From Blasia pusilla (taxonomy: Eukaryota; Marchantiophyta; Marchantiopsida; Blasiales): a DNA stretch of 64,000 nucleotides. Below the pieces are notes generated by a model. The model was not told the origin of the DNA. It did not search any database and worked only from the letters and a program-made list of their open reading frames with translations. The translations under genes and the position numbers were made by a program. The stretch is taken from the NCBI GenBank assembly GCA_050084515.1, contig CM114273.1, forward strand, positions 35,154,001 through 35,218,000, given 5' to 3'. This document shows, piece by piece, positions 45,447 to 57,875 of the stretch (its first letter is position 1; each line of letters opens with the position of its first letter).

Positions 45447-47217
45447 TCACCAAGAAGATAATCCATATTTTTCAAATGGCGTATAATCATGATCAGTCAC
45501 TCTTTTATCCTTCATGCTTTCAAGCATTAAAGGATTCTTGTCCTTTGATGTCAACCTTGAACTTTGTCGCCATTGCACAACCTTTGGCACTACTGCCCTA
45601 GAAGATTGGATTTTCTTGGGTGGCTTTGTTGCTCTCAGCCTTTCCAAACAATCATTTTACCATCAAACATACTTAAGAAATAATGCAAAAATCCATTTTT
45701 ACAAACCATGTAAGAGCATGAAATACCTAGAATCCATGAATATGCTTAAATGAACCTCTCATAAGCCGACATATTCATTACTCAAGAGGGAGAGTTCCTT
45801 ACTCTGCAGGAATATCACGAAGTATGCGTGCTGCAAATCTTTTGTTTTGCCTTATCTTTCGTTCCCGTTCTTCACCGATTGGAAGTCAGCATGAGGGTTC
45901 TTATCCACAAGGTCCCAACACTCAAATTCACTAGTTTTGGAGTTTCTAGAGTTATCAGAGTGGGCTAAAAGGGAAAAAACCCTAATCAGGTTATTACCTT
46001 CCTCTTCTAACTCAGTGGTCATGTAGACAAGTGATGGTTCTCTCTCTTGAGCCATGTACGTTATGTGTATTTCCAACACCTTAGGTGCTTGTCCCCCTTC
46101 TGAACTCAAATCAAAAGCCAAAACTTTATCGGTGCAGTCAAGGTCCTCCTTAGAGGTACTTATATGTGGAATAGCTACTAGGCTAATTTCTCTACATACA
46201 CATGAACAACTATTTTGGTTTATAACCATCATTGACTCACAATCTTCCATAGTTTTCCCCATACTACCCTGAGTGTTTTCCATGGATTTTCTATGAAGTT
46301 TCTCATAACTTCTTAGAGGTATAAGAGAGTCTACACTCCTATCTCCAACCAAAAATGCATATCTAATCCTCTCATCATTCTCTCCACTTGTTTTCTTGGC
46401 TAATTGAAGCTCCCCTCTCTCAGCCTCTTCTCCATTTGCATCTCCAACTCCTTGGAGCTCATCAAAATTAATGCACACATTGGGATTCATGTTATCCACA
46501 TGACATGCACTCTCCACTACTGCGCTTGAATAGGGTTCCCAACTCTCATCATGTATATCATCATGTAGGTACATCCAACAAACATATATCTCACTCTTGC
46601 TTTTTTGATGTCTCCATTTCACCAACCAAACCTGATGGTTCTTCCCATCATGAAGTTCCCCTCTGCTATCACACAAGCCTTCAAAAGCAAGAATGGCCTC
46701 AAGATCTCACCTAGCCCCCCCCGCTTGACCACCTAATGTGCTATTGGGGATGGCTTGGAATGCCATTCACAAGCACTCTGTTGGAAAATTTCTGTCAAGG
46801 AGCTCAATTAGGGCTCAATACAAGGTAGATACTCAAATGAAAAAAATTGATACTCAATATAGTCCAGACTTGATATACCATAGCTTATACTTCAAACTCA
46901 CTACTTAAAACAAGACATATAGGCCAATTTACAATATGTTAGACATTACACTATAATCAAAGATCTACATCGCCTTCCGTAATTTCATCTTCAGAAACCA
47001 CTTCCGTGGAAACTTTGATAATAGGGACATTGTTAACATCTCTATTTGCAATCACTAGCTCCTCATTTGCGAGCTCTATGGCGCCAATAGTGTTTTCTGG
47101 TGGTATCCTATGGGGCATGGCTACCAGACGATTGAGGCCAATTGAATGGACTTGATTTGGGTTTCCACCATCATAGATATCAGAAATCACCCGACGAGTT
47201 CTAGAATTTTTCCTCAA
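45447..47217 (-). other. Minus-strand unknown ORFs, perhaps a CACTA accessory region
   Basis: Three minus-strand open frames lie in order: 47217-46957 (86 residues, GLNRLVAMPHRIPPENTIGA...), 46676-45852 (274 residues, WLVKWRHQKSKSEIYVCWMY, acidic afterwards) and 45647-45447 (66 residues, VVQWRQSSRLTSKDKNPLML). The last resembles the basic 'RRSSR' tail seen in transposon proteins. They may be exons of one gene, possibly tied to the Tnp2 fragment further upstream, but no domain is recognised and I do not assign a function. Confidence 0.3.
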
Positions 47218-48064
47218 AACTACATTCCATCCACTTCCCTCATTTGCATCTCCAAAGAAAACTTGTTACACTTGAGACGGGAACACAAAGGGTTGGTGGT
47301 CCACTGGCTCACAAGATCGAAGATTCACGAGTAGGAAGCCTTCACGATCTCGATTCATTGAGGGCATGCAAGAGTCTCAATCTGCCCTCATCCACCTCCC
47401 TCTTATTAATATTATAGGTCTTTCTAAAATCCCATAATCAAATGCAAGAATATCAACTATGGCTCCCACATATGAATAGGCACAATTTTGGTCCTCCTTC
47501 TCTTCATCCAAAAATATGGCTCCAATTCCACTATCATAAGTTGAATATGCATTCCATCCATCCTCTCCCTCTACTCTGAAGTGATTAAGTTATGATTAGA
47601 GGAAGAATAGGAACATAAAATTTATGTGGAGCTTTAGTTTTACAGCAATGGACTCAAATATGAATAGATTAATACTTTATATTCTTTTTTTAATCACATT
47701 TCATTCAACAAAATTATAGGAAACCCTTTCACACCTACAATCTCTAATCTTCATAACTTACAAGTATCAAACATGGAAGATTGTATAATGGGAAAAGGGA
47801 GAGGGAAAAACTACAATTGGAAGGGAAACAAAGCATGAAACCCGAACCTTCATAGACTTATATGATTTTACTTTGGGTTGCGGAGGGGTTGACAAGGCCA
47901 ATGTCTCTTCATCCACCTTCCCATCATTCTCCTTAGCATCTTGAAGGATGGATGGTCAAATCCACTCTTGGAAAGGAATTGATGCCCTCTCCCTTTCATA
48001 TTTCCTAGAAGGAAGAAAATAACATCACCAATAAATAGGGTGGCCTTGAAGATTAGAAAAAACA
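47218..48064. other. No gene recognised
   Basis: AT-rich DNA between the unknown minus-strand ORFs and the Tnp2 fragment. No repeat or coding signal stands out. Confidence 0.35.
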
Positions 48065-48870
48065 TCAGGATTTAGGATAAAAGTTGATTATACTTGGAGA
48101 ATGAGGTGACTTATTGAAAATGTACCTGTGCCATACAACCATGGCCTCGGTATTATGTAAGACATAATGGTGTGCCAAGAGTAGCATCTCTCGAGATAAT
48201 CTAACTTTTTGTCCTACACCTTCCAACTCCTCACTTGCAACTCCTTCTTCACCGTCATCCCAAATATGGGTCCTCACATGCTCAAATCTCTTCATATACT
48301 CAGTCACATTATTATCAAATGGGAGTACCATCTTACGTAAAAGTTTCAAAATCTCATCAATTGCAATGTTGGGAACGTTGTGGGTAGCACCAATATTGAA
48401 AATGAGCATGACAAAAGCAAGTAAGGATGTCTTAGCTCCCGTGAAGAGAGGCTTGCATGCTCATGTGAGGTCATGGAAATTAGACTCCACCCTGGAATCA
48501 GTTTTGGCATTAGGATTAAGATTCTCAACCCTTTCCTCTTCAATAATGCCATCCTCATCATGGATCTGATCATACTCTCTGAATATATCATGGAGCATTT
48601 GAGGAACATCAATGTCAACATCCAAACTGGGATTTTCATGTTGAGAGAAAGTAGGAACCTGCTTTGATTTTATGATCTTTTATTGTTGCTCCTTCTCATT
48701 GCTCTCTTCATGTGCCAACCACTCCTCGTCTAATAAATCTCACTCTTCCCTGCTTTTTGGGACTCTACATAGATGAGATCTCCTATTTTTCCTCAAATGC
48801 TCTTCCACCTTGCCCAATCCCAAGCAAGTTCCACCCTTACACTCAGTACAAAGGCATCAAATCCTCTTCC
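48065..48870 (-). pseudogene. CACTA (En/Spm) Tnp2 transposase, N-terminal fragment
   Basis: The minus-strand frame reads HDIFREYDQIHDEDGIIEEE, then SNFHDLT, a stop at 48461-48463, then ACKPLFTGAKTSLLAFVMLI, FNIGATHNVPNIAIDEILKL and LRKMVLPFDNN. This is the conserved Tnp2 start, where 'PLY-x-G-x-K-x-S-x-L' is followed by 'N-x-S/A-x-D-x-L-x-L-L'. It runs into the linker TYEYMKRFEHVRTHI-like segment and ends at a TAG at 48065. None of the DDE catalytic part is present nearby, so it is a truncated relic. Two decayed TnpA-like genes elsewhere in the window fit the same superfamily. Confidence 0.65.
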
Positions 48871-48948
48871 TTCCCAATGTACGACACTTCGCACATTCCC
48901 TTTGCCACAACTTCTAGTTGTGTGCATGGATTCTATCAAGATGGCTAA

Positions 48949-50064
48949 TGTCCATTCGTACACAAGTAGTTCTTTGTGGTATCATGGCCCCTACGTCAAG
49001 TTAACAAGAGCAAAAATAAATAAATGAAAAAAACACACGTTGGATATTAAATTTGTAGATCACACCCTAACATAAGCATACATAGTACTCTGATTCTTGT
49101 TGCATGATAATTTCCTTGCAAATCAGCAAGTGCCGTGTAAATAAGAGCGTACCTTCTTATATCAAGATTCTCTATTCTTTCGAGAATCAAGCCTCCCCTC
49201 GATCTGTTTTACCTATCTGATATAGGCTGAACGCAAACACCCGGCTCACATATCCCACCTTCATAACATAAAAAGGTATACATTGATTCTTATTCTCATA
49301 TTATCGATCCTACCCACTATAATTGCTTCTTAAGATCTCACGTAGTTATGAATCGGCATAAATCGATGTCAGCATACAACCAATGTAGGATTCTATTTAT
49401 CTTGTAAAATGTGAACAGTCTTAATTCATTGATATAATATAATTCATCTCATGTACAGAAAGGGTTCTATTTGAACCTATGAAAGGTCGAATGGAATGAA
49501 TGGTGACTAATTTTGTTTTCCTTGCTTATGCGTTTTAGGTTGATCAACAATGGATATCATGTATAATGCAGAATGGTTATTTTTTTAAATTATATTTCTA
49601 AAGGTTCACACTATCTTTTTAATGGATATGAACGCATGTTATTAAACTACTTTGGCTCTTACACCCTTTGATTAATATCTACACCTTGTGAAATGATGCG
49701 ATGGCATGCTATTTGTACATTGTTAATATTACTATTTCATGAAATCCACCATTGTTAACATGACAATAGACTTGACCTACTATAACATTGAACAACTACA
49801 ATTTGTACATGTATTCATACCCATTGAATTAATCATGTAGGTTAGAAGTTCTTTACAATTATTTGAAAATTTTATATTAAAGATCATATCCTCACTAGTA
49901 AGAAAAAACCTAGTTTAGAAAAGAGCTCGAGGTCCAAAATTCCAACCTATTGTTAAAAATATGGTCTAGCTCACTCATAATTCTTCAACAAAAAACCTAG
50001 ATGCAAAATTCAAAAACTTTTGATTGGCCTAAATACTATTATCAGTATCAAGTCCCACTTCAAA
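48949..50064. other. No gene recognised
   Basis: Very AT-rich sequence with short frames only. No LTR, repeat array or coding signal seen. Confidence 0.4.
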
Positions 50065-50757
50065 TCACAAAATTGGCTTCAAACGAGCAGGCCTACCAAG
50101 CTGCTCTACTCCAACGCCACCAAATAGGGCCACAAAAAAATGAGCACAACAAGGGCAAAGTCTACCACTCAAGTTCTCCCTAAAAAAGCCTATCGCTATG
50201 CATATCCTCTCGCCAAGTAGGCTCCCCATCCTCACAAATGAGTACTCAAATGTGACACTACATGCTTTTCCAGAATAGGAAATAGCGGCATGGATAAGAG
50301 CCAATGCCTTTCTCATACTTGGTGAGGAATCCTCACCAAGAACTATGCCATCTAAATCATGGCAAAGATGAACGATAATGATATCTGCAACACCCATCAT
50401 CAGCCACAGAATGATGGAATGGCGATCCTCATGCCTACATACAAAATCGGAGAAGGTAACATATAGATGCCACGCCTTCGTATGAAAGCGCCAATTCTCT
50501 ACTCGTTCATGCCAAGTCCAATACCAATAGTGGCGTGCATGTAAGCTACATATCATGACTTGCACCTCTGTAGGGAGACGTTGGATGTGTTGGACCAGCG
50601 TGCGCACTCTTTGGTTACCAAATAAGTACTCGTGGAGTTCAATACCTAGATTAGGTGCTGGCTGGCCATGTGGGTTCATCCTTCCCACAAAAAGCAAATC
50701 CCTTTGAATAATACCTTCACTCCTTAGGAAATCTGGATGACCAAATGACTTATCCAC
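50065..50757 (-). CDS. Hypothetical protein, 230 aa
   Basis: An uninterrupted minus-strand frame with a protein-like composition, rich in Trp, His and Leu (LHARHYWYWTWHERVENWRF, WHLYVTFSDFVCRHEDR) and a CPCC motif near the C-terminus. No domain recognised. The Trp/His-rich helical character suggests a real, maybe transposon-derived, protein segment. It has no obvious start context or partner gene. Confidence 0.4.
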   Translation of the reverse strand: MDKSFGHPDFLRSEGIIQRDLLFVGRMNPHGQPAPNLGIELHEYLFGNQRVRTLVQHIQRLPTEVQVMICSLHARHYWYWTWHERVENWRFHTKAWHLYVTFSDFVCRHEDRHSIILWLMMGVADIIIVHLCHDLDGIVLGEDSSPSMRKALALIHAAISYSGKACSVTFEYSFVRMGSLLGERICIAIGFFRENLSGRLCPCCAHFFVALFGGVGVEQLGRPARLKPIL

Positions 50758-51230
50758 TTCACAACAGTCACTCTAGATCTTCTCTCCTTCAATAATCTAT
50801 CACATAGCGTACAATCAATGGTTCAGGATCTGTTTTTCATGGTTCTATTAGAACATTGTGAATTGCAACCAAGTAGAATCATCTAAAGCAACCAGCTACT
50901 AGCTTTGGTAAATCTTTAAACTTTTGAAGTGACATATTTTAGCTTTAAATCAACACACTAATCCATATTTGAGATCACTACTATATTTGCATACAACTTT
51001 AGTAGTATAAGCATTCTACTAGTTCAGGAGTATAATAACTCATTTGAGCTAGCATTTCCTCTAGTTCATGAATGTAGACCCTAAACCATTCTGATACAAA
51101 CTCAACTGCCAAATTACCGACAAACTTTCTTGCAAACATGAAAATTTTGATTCATCCTTGCAAAGAAAACAAGAATCCCATTGTGGAATACCTTTGTTGT
51201 ATTTGTCTCTTGGTGTGAATCCAATGTTTG
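50758..51230. other. No gene recognised
   Basis: AT-rich spacer between the 230-aa ORF and the TPR fragment. Confidence 0.35.
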
Positions 51231-51239
51231 TTTAAACCA

Positions 51240-51621
51240 TTGAGGAGCTGCTGACATCTGGAAATCTCAGCAAAGAGTTGCGTTCTCAACATATTCTAAA
51301 GTTACACATTGAGCAACGAAAGCTACATTTGATGGAACTTCAATCTAAAATCCAGGATGAAGTAGAGGAGCAAAAACATGAGATTATGGCTATGGGAGAA
51401 AGCGCCAATTTGAAAGTTTGTCCATCGGCATGAACGGTCAGTCCATCAGTGTGAACGGTCGTTATACCCATGAAGCTGGGATCCGTCAACATGGTGAATT
51501 AGCTTACACAAATAGAGCACAAGCCTATTTGCGGCTGCAGCAATGTGACAAAGTGCTTGATGATGTACATAGAGCTCTTCTTCTTGATCCTACGCAACAA
51601 ATGTTTGCTCATCAAAGATAA
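51240..51621 (+). pseudogene. TPR protein fragment
   Basis: The frame ending at TAA 51619-51621 carries HGELAYTNRAQAYLRLQQCD, then KVLDDVHRALLLDPTQQMF. This fits the 34-residue tetratricopeptide consensus (A-x-x-N-R-A-x-x-x-L-x-x-x-x-x-A-x-x-D-x-x-x-A-L-x-L-D-P). In another frame just upstream, 51245-51420 encodes a coiled coil (LKLHIEQRKLHLMELQSKIQ, DEVEEQKHEIMAMGES). A direct repeat (TCCATCGGCATGAACGGTCA, TCCATCAGTGTGAACGGTCG) lies between them. Probably a piece of a host TPR gene or a captured exon; no intact gene is visible. Confidence 0.55.
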
Positions 51622-51699
51622 AGCTATAGCCTCCTCCACAAAATAACTATCTTCTTCTCTTCTATCCCTCCCTCCATCCACTGCCCATTGACACGGTCC

Positions 51700-53500
51700 A
51701 ACCTGACTCAATGGTTATAAGGCTACGATATGATAGTTGATGTGTTTAGTCATACACTTGGCCGCTCACACTGTATGAGAATCCCTCTCCTCTCATATGT
51801 TACGATAAGCACTGCTCAATAAGTCTCACATCCGACTCAATTGGAACGATGAAGAGAAGATTAGCACGGCCCTATGCAAGGATAGGACGTAGATACTTAG
51901 AAATAAGTGTAAACCATGGGTGTGCGTGACCTTTTCACCTTTACCCACAACTCTAAAGGCTCAATTCACCATACATTCCAAATACCACTTCTCTTTCTCC
52001 ACTCTAACATCTTCTAACCAGGATGCATCTAACCAGCCAAGCTCATTAGAGTTCGATATCTCTAGGTGATTGAGAAACGTGAGACGATGAGAAGATGGTT
52101 GTGGGAAAAGTGACATCATATGTGGTAGATATGTCAAGTGTAGTCTTAGGAGCTCAATGCAGCCATTACAAGGCAGACATAGTCGTGATAGAGGATATTA
52201 GGATCTGAACCTTTATCATTAGCTTGTATGGAAATCATAGTACGAGGACTAGTGGCAAGAGAACATGCCTACTGTGGTATCATTGGCTACAAGCACATGC
52301 ACATCCTCAATCATAATAACTGCAATGGCTTGCATGATCAAATAGAGGCTCAATTAGCTGGCAAGCATGGCTCCACCAAATGTGATCGATCCTTAATCCT
52401 CTTGTGTGGGGTAATAATTTTGAAAGTTTCACTGCAGCAAAGAGGTTTGATTTAGAGGGTTGTAAGAGCTTGATTCCTGGTATGAAGGAGCTTATGTGCC
52501 TTCTTTTCTAGAAAACTTGCTTCACATGTACTAGTACTCATTGTGGACCAATAGACAAAGTTTGGGGTTACTATAAGGTTGCCTTGTTGCAGAGCTCACA
52601 TGGGTAGAGAGATCTATTTAATCCTATATCAACATTTGACAGCAATTCATTCTCTGTAGGGTGCATGTTCATAGTTTCCATATGTAAGCACTTGTAAATT
52701 ACTAGTTAAGGAGAGAGAAACTGGACTCTTCCTTATGAGTTAGATATACCACTGCGCCTCCAAGGTTTCTAGAAGTCTTGCACTAGAATCAACACCGAAG
52801 GATATCAATCTCTGCTGAAACTGGTAATTTCCTCTTGCTATGACCAAAGGATGCTACAAGAAAGTTAACTTACTATTCAGATCCTCAGATGGGGTGAAAT
52901 TTTAATCTGTTTGAAGGCTGAGTACTGAGTGTCTGCTCTTGTTATGTGCCTAGAGTAAAATTGGATCTGATAGATGTGCAAATCACTGAAAAGACTGTAT
53001 TGCTTAAGTAGTTGGGATCACTAGTAATACTATAGTATATTGAGGACTGTGCAACATCACTTCTTGGGTATTTATATACTAGCATTCTAATCTAGTATAA
53101 ATAGGATTCACATAGGCGGAGATCTCTCTTCACATGAGGTGAATTAGTACTTTTCTTTCTGAACATTCTCTAACGCACCGAAGGAAGGAAGATTTATGAA
53201 GATTGTGAAATATGATCAGGTTGACAAAACGTTCAATGACAATTTTGATCTCTACTGTGGCTTATTCTTGTATAATCCGAATGCTATTGAGGAGGTACAG
53301 CAGTGTTACTCCTGTCGCTACTGTAAAAAATGGAAATTAAAGTTCCATAGCTCTTAAGGGTGGAAAAGGAGTCCCTCCTCTTGATTTGGTGGTTTACTGT
53401 CTTTATTATTGCATCTAAAATTTTTTTTGCTCCTTATCATCTAGAGCATCTATAGTCTAGGGTTGAAAAAAATGAGCAATTAAATATTATAATTTTCTCT
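51700..53500. other. No gene recognised
   Basis: No credible coding sequence. Short open frames (for example at 52228-52455) have no recognisable motif. Confidence 0.4.
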
Positions 53501-53526
53501 TTGGGGGCTCACAGATTTTCCTTTCA

Positions 53527-54092
53527 ACCTGGAAACATGTCTATCTGACGCAGGGTCTGGCGCATTCTTTCCGTATTCTCTGTTGCTACGCTCTTGTTCC
53601 CTACAGTGTCTTCACAATAATCAAGTCGATAGAACTCAAGCTTATTTGATCAATGGCTTCTGGATTGGTCCACTTAGGTCGCTCTACGGGAGAATTTGAG
53701 GCGCCAGTGACCGGTAGTATGCCCAAATCCGTAAGAAACACCACACAACTAAATTGATTCAATCTGAAAGAAGGCACATTGCTGGAAATAGGTTTCTAGA
53801 ATAAGGCAGGGAGCAAGACGTCACTCAAGGACTGTGGATGGAATTCCGTTCAGAAATCGTGAAGGACACGGAAATATCCTAGGCCTCATCCGGCTCTAAA
53901 GCTAGAAAAAATTTCACCGAATATGTTATTTTTTCGCACAGGATTCATGAATAGGAAATATAAGTGTTTTTGCGTTTGATTTTCACTATGAAAGTAAATA
54001 TATGCATGCTCGTCATGACACACTCAGCTAAAATTTTCTCTCACAATCAATCTGGAAGCATGTCCATCTGACGTAGGGTCTCATTCATGCAA
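53527..54092 (-). repeat. Diverged direct repeat, ~520 bp apart, with coding-like pattern
   Basis: CTGGAAACATGTCTATCTGA/CGCAGGGTCT near 53529-53570 is repeated as CTGGAAGCATGTCCATCTGA/CGTAGGGTCT near 54051-54092. On the minus strand both copies read T-L-R-Q-x-D-M-x-P then a stop, and most differences are synonymous or conservative. This suggests a duplicated 3'-terminal exon, but no upstream gene is recognised. Confidence 0.55.
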
Positions 54093-54698
54093 TTAACACT
54101 ACTAGAGTGTGCATTTAATACTGTGAAAAGTGAACTTTTTGACAAGCTCCACGAGATCCTAAGAGAGTAGATGGTCATGAAGTGTAAAACCTCTGATACA
54201 GTTAGCATGTGTACAAGAGTGATTCCATTTTTTAGCACCTAATTAGTGTGATGAAGCAAGAGTGATGCCTCACAACCTCTTGGGAGAACTACGGCTATCA
54301 ATCGTAGCACCAATAGTTCTTCTGTTAGAGTACATGAGTTTGCCCATCAAATTATTAATCTCCCTAAGGGAGATAAAGAGGTGAACTGACTTCATGCAAC
54401 CTTTCAGGATTTGATGGCTAAATTGTATATAGCCGACTCAAGGAGACTGGATAGTTTAATAAAGAGTCAGATAAGGTGGAGTGTAAGAAGTGAGTGGAAT
54501 TGGGGAAGTTTGAATGAACATATTCAAAATTTGAGCGGTGGTGTGGAATCTGGTATTCTCGTTAGAAACCAATCAAATATTGATTACAGATCGGGCTTCC
54601 AAATTTCTTCTCTCACGCGCAGTGTGAGATGTAATTGAGAATCGTGAATAGAATAGGGTCATACAATAATCAAGAACGAGAACCAAATCTTTGGGATG

Positions 54699-54700
<2 letters not shown>

Positions 54701-54753
<53 letters not shown>
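54701..54753. repeat. (AG)n microsatellite
   Basis: An uninterrupted AG run of about 53 bp. Confidence 0.97.
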
Positions 54754-54757
<4 letters not shown>

Positions 54758-56081
54758 AAACTTGTTTGCAACCGATAATGAGGTTTCCACCTTACTCTTA
54801 TGGCCTTCCAATTTCTTGTACTCTCCTTATTCTCCTTCTTTCAATCCCCCTCTCTCTGCTTTGTAGATTTTGAACCTCCTTTGTGGGTTGTCTAATTTGA
54901 GCTCTCCCGTTATTGTTCTCTCACTCAAAGAACACCTTGGATCACAGCAGCAACCTCTTAATGTTATTTATGTGGCCGCTCCTGAACACGTACATCTCAA
55001 ACCTTGTGGTTGGAGTTGGCTACGCATCACAAGTTGGAATCAACACCAAATGAAGGATGGCTAAATCATCGCTAAGAGCAGAGGACGTGTACTCACATTG
55101 CTCTAAAGTTCGGGTGATTTTGAAAGTTCGTACAAAGCCCACTCAATGGTCACAAGAGTTGTATCTCAGCTCTCAATCAAGGATTTCCATAGCCTGTGGA
55201 GTAGCTAGATTGGGCTCAAATCAAGGCCTCGGCGACCACAATGTCAGCTTAGAGAAAGAGAGTTGTATGTGATAGACTTTAGAATGCAACAATGTGTGAT
55301 TAGAGGGAGACCTCTACCTTCTTGCAACAATGTCCACCATTGGCTGCTCAAGCACCTCGGTAGATTTCCTTGCGGCCTTGGACGGTCTTTGTGGCAGCAA
55401 CTCAAAGCTCTCCTTATCCCTTAGTGGCAACACCTCCTGCTCAAATCCTCTCTATTGCAACCTCAACCCCTTTGTCCCCGCACTAGCTCTTTGGGTGAGC
55501 ACTCTCCTCAAGGCCTCTCTCGTTCCTCCTCTCCCGCTCTCGAGCCCTCGCAAACATATGGTCACATGCCTAAACCCGCCAAGTCACTCCTCTTATATTT
55601 TGTGTTTTTCCCCTTCCAAACTCTGCTCAAACCCCTAGCCTCCTACATGTACATGCGTTAACTATTGTAGAACTCTCTCCGGGGTCTCAAACGTTGTTTA
55701 AACCCTTCCGTGCGTGTTAGCTTAGTTAGTATGGTCTATTATAAGGATTTCTACACTCAAGGAGAAGGAGAATTGTTTCTCCAAAATTTTCCAAACCCTA
55801 AATATTTTCAAGGGTTTAAGGGAAGGGTTTATATTAATCTATACATTCATAAATTCTATCATAAATTTTACAAGCTTGGCCGATAATCTATTTTTCTACA
55901 TGATTAAATTAAAAAATCATGCTTGCTGACTCTAGAAGGAATAGAAAATATTTCATGATAATGTTTTTTTATAAATGAAAAATTAAGGATATCAAACATT
56001 TTGCAATATTTGCACAATTTAGTATGACTTAGTCATATTGAGTGTAGAATGACTCACTATTGAATAAGTCGTTCTTGTATA
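54754..56081. other. No gene recognised
   Basis: AT-rich toward the right end. An AGTCAT stretch at about 56020-56040 is like the satellite at 30.7-31.4 kb. Open frames near 54870-55660 are Ser/Leu/Pro-rich and lack motifs. Confidence 0.4.
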
Positions 56082-57875
56082 TGTCACATCTGGGTAGCCG
56101 ATAGGCCGAGATCTATCATGGATAGGGCGTAGGAGCCAGCTGACTATCTTGAGTGTAACTTTGTCCCACAGTTTCGGATGACGTTGAGGATAGGTCCATT
56201 GTGTCAGGAACGTTGTTTCTAACGACTTTCATGTTGAGGTCTTTTACAGCCGGGTGACTTGTTGACCAGGTCACCCGCCCTTAGTAACCTGTGCGCGCAG
56301 GTTACCAAGGGAAGGGTTATTTTTAGGGGAAGAGCCTTTTGGCTCTTCCCAACCTATATAAGAGAGGAAGATGGCTTTCCTAAGCCATCTTTCTCATGTT
56401 GGGCCGTTGGAGCACCTCCCTTGTATGTGTGTGAGCTAGGACTAGGGTGCTAGCGTCCGGATTCCTTGATAGCACAAGGTGGACGAGGCTCGATATGCCG
56501 ATGTAGATTGAGGAGTGGAGTTTTAGGCCGGGTGTGCCGTTTTTACTACTCTTTATTTTTACATGAGAAAGATGTTAGGGGCTGGTGGGAATTTGTTGTT
56601 GGCAGGTAGGCAAGCGAGTTGCCTTGGTCGGGAGCCCCTAGAGACGTGTGTGTGACGTTTTGCGTCATTTTTCTGTTAGGAAGGCTGTGGGCGGAAGCGC
56701 TGTCCGTTTTCTCAGATTTTGTTGGTGCGGATTGATGGGGGACAGCAACCGAGTGTAGCGTGTGGTGGGGCGTTGGGTGTACGCAAGTGAGGGTGTCGAG
56801 AGAGAGAAGAAAGGAAGGTTTGGGCTTGCAGTTGCCGGGGGCTGTTAAGTAAAGACGGCTAGCTAGGTTGCGGCCGGTCTACGGTTAGGTCACGGGCCAG
56901 GGATGCGGGCGGGCGGGACGGGAGCGCGGCAAAGATGGGACGGGGAGTCGCGGGCGGACAAAGCGAGGGGCGCAGGGGCGACACGCCCCTTTCCCCTCTC
57001 CTCCCGCAGGAGGCCCAGTCGACGACAGCCCACCCCCCCACCCCCCTCATAACTTCTCCCCAAAAATTTGGGGAGGCCCATAGGGGTGCGGGCCAGGCCC
57101 CCCCTCCGCATTTAGGGCCCAAGGGGCCCGCATAGGGCCGTGGACCCAAGTTTCCCCCCCTCCAACGTGGTAGCACCGACCATAGTCGGTCGGACAGTTG
57201 TAGCGAACATGGTTGGTAGCACGGACGAGGTCGGTCAGACGAAGGCGGTGACGCATGGGCAACGTGATGGCAGGGAGGACGTCGACGTGTTGAGTGACCG
57301 ACAAGTTGGACAGCGGGCCTGACATGATGTTTTTGGGGCGCGACAGGGCGTTGCGAGAGTTTACGATGGAGGGGCAGTGTGCATGATGCCGACGGGTTGT
57401 TCGCATCTGTTGACGGGAGGATCGACGTGTTGGTCGAGGGGAGTGTTATGTGGCGGAGATTTTCATATGATGTGGAGGAGTGCATATTGACGGTGCAGCA
57501 GGTTGGAGGGCGTGATCAGGTTACTCATTCGAGTCCCTTTTCCCGCACTTGTCGTGTGTGATTGAGAGTGCTGGGTATCGGGTAGTAGCTGGTGCTAGAT
57601 GGGTGCAGTGATGGTGACGAGTGTAGATTCTTTTCATGTGTAGCATGTTGGTGGATATACGGCGGTTGCCGAGTAGGGGTCGTGTGTATGACTCGAGAGA
57701 GTGTCGCTAGGTTAGGTGAGTCAGTTGGGAGGCTCATGGTGAGCCCGAGTGTTGAGTGTGCGTGAGGCCGGGTATGCCATCACGGGATTGACGTTAGCAT
57801 AGGTGAGCTAGTGAGGCGTGTGGGAGACTCTCGGTGAGTCTGAGTGCTTGAGCGGGTGAGACAGGGTTTGTCATC
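56082..57875 (+). repeat. Gypsy 5' LTR and leader (boundary uncertain)
   Basis: TGTCACATC at 56082 is a typical gypsy LTR start. A CCTATATAAGAG box at 56353-56364 fits the LTR promoter. GCGGAAGCGCTGTCCG at 56691-56706 is shared with relics near 6.0 and 23.3 kb. From about 56860 to 57480 the DNA is strongly GC-rich (poly-C and poly-G runs near 57030-57170), giving artefactual frames on both strands. I could not identify the 3' end of the LTR or a standard TGG primer-binding site. Confidence 0.5.
56353..56364 (+). promoter_or_regulatory. Probable LTR TATA box
   Basis: CCTATATAAGAG lies about 270 bp inside the candidate LTR start and upstream of the leader, where the gypsy promoter is expected. 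Position and sequence are the only support. Confidence 0.6.

Noticed and set aside
56859-57485. Long Pro/Arg/Ser-rich frames on the minus strand
   Set aside because: They come from GC-rich leader DNA of the gypsy element with poly-C and poly-G runs; several overlapping frames look alike in composition and none has a domain.
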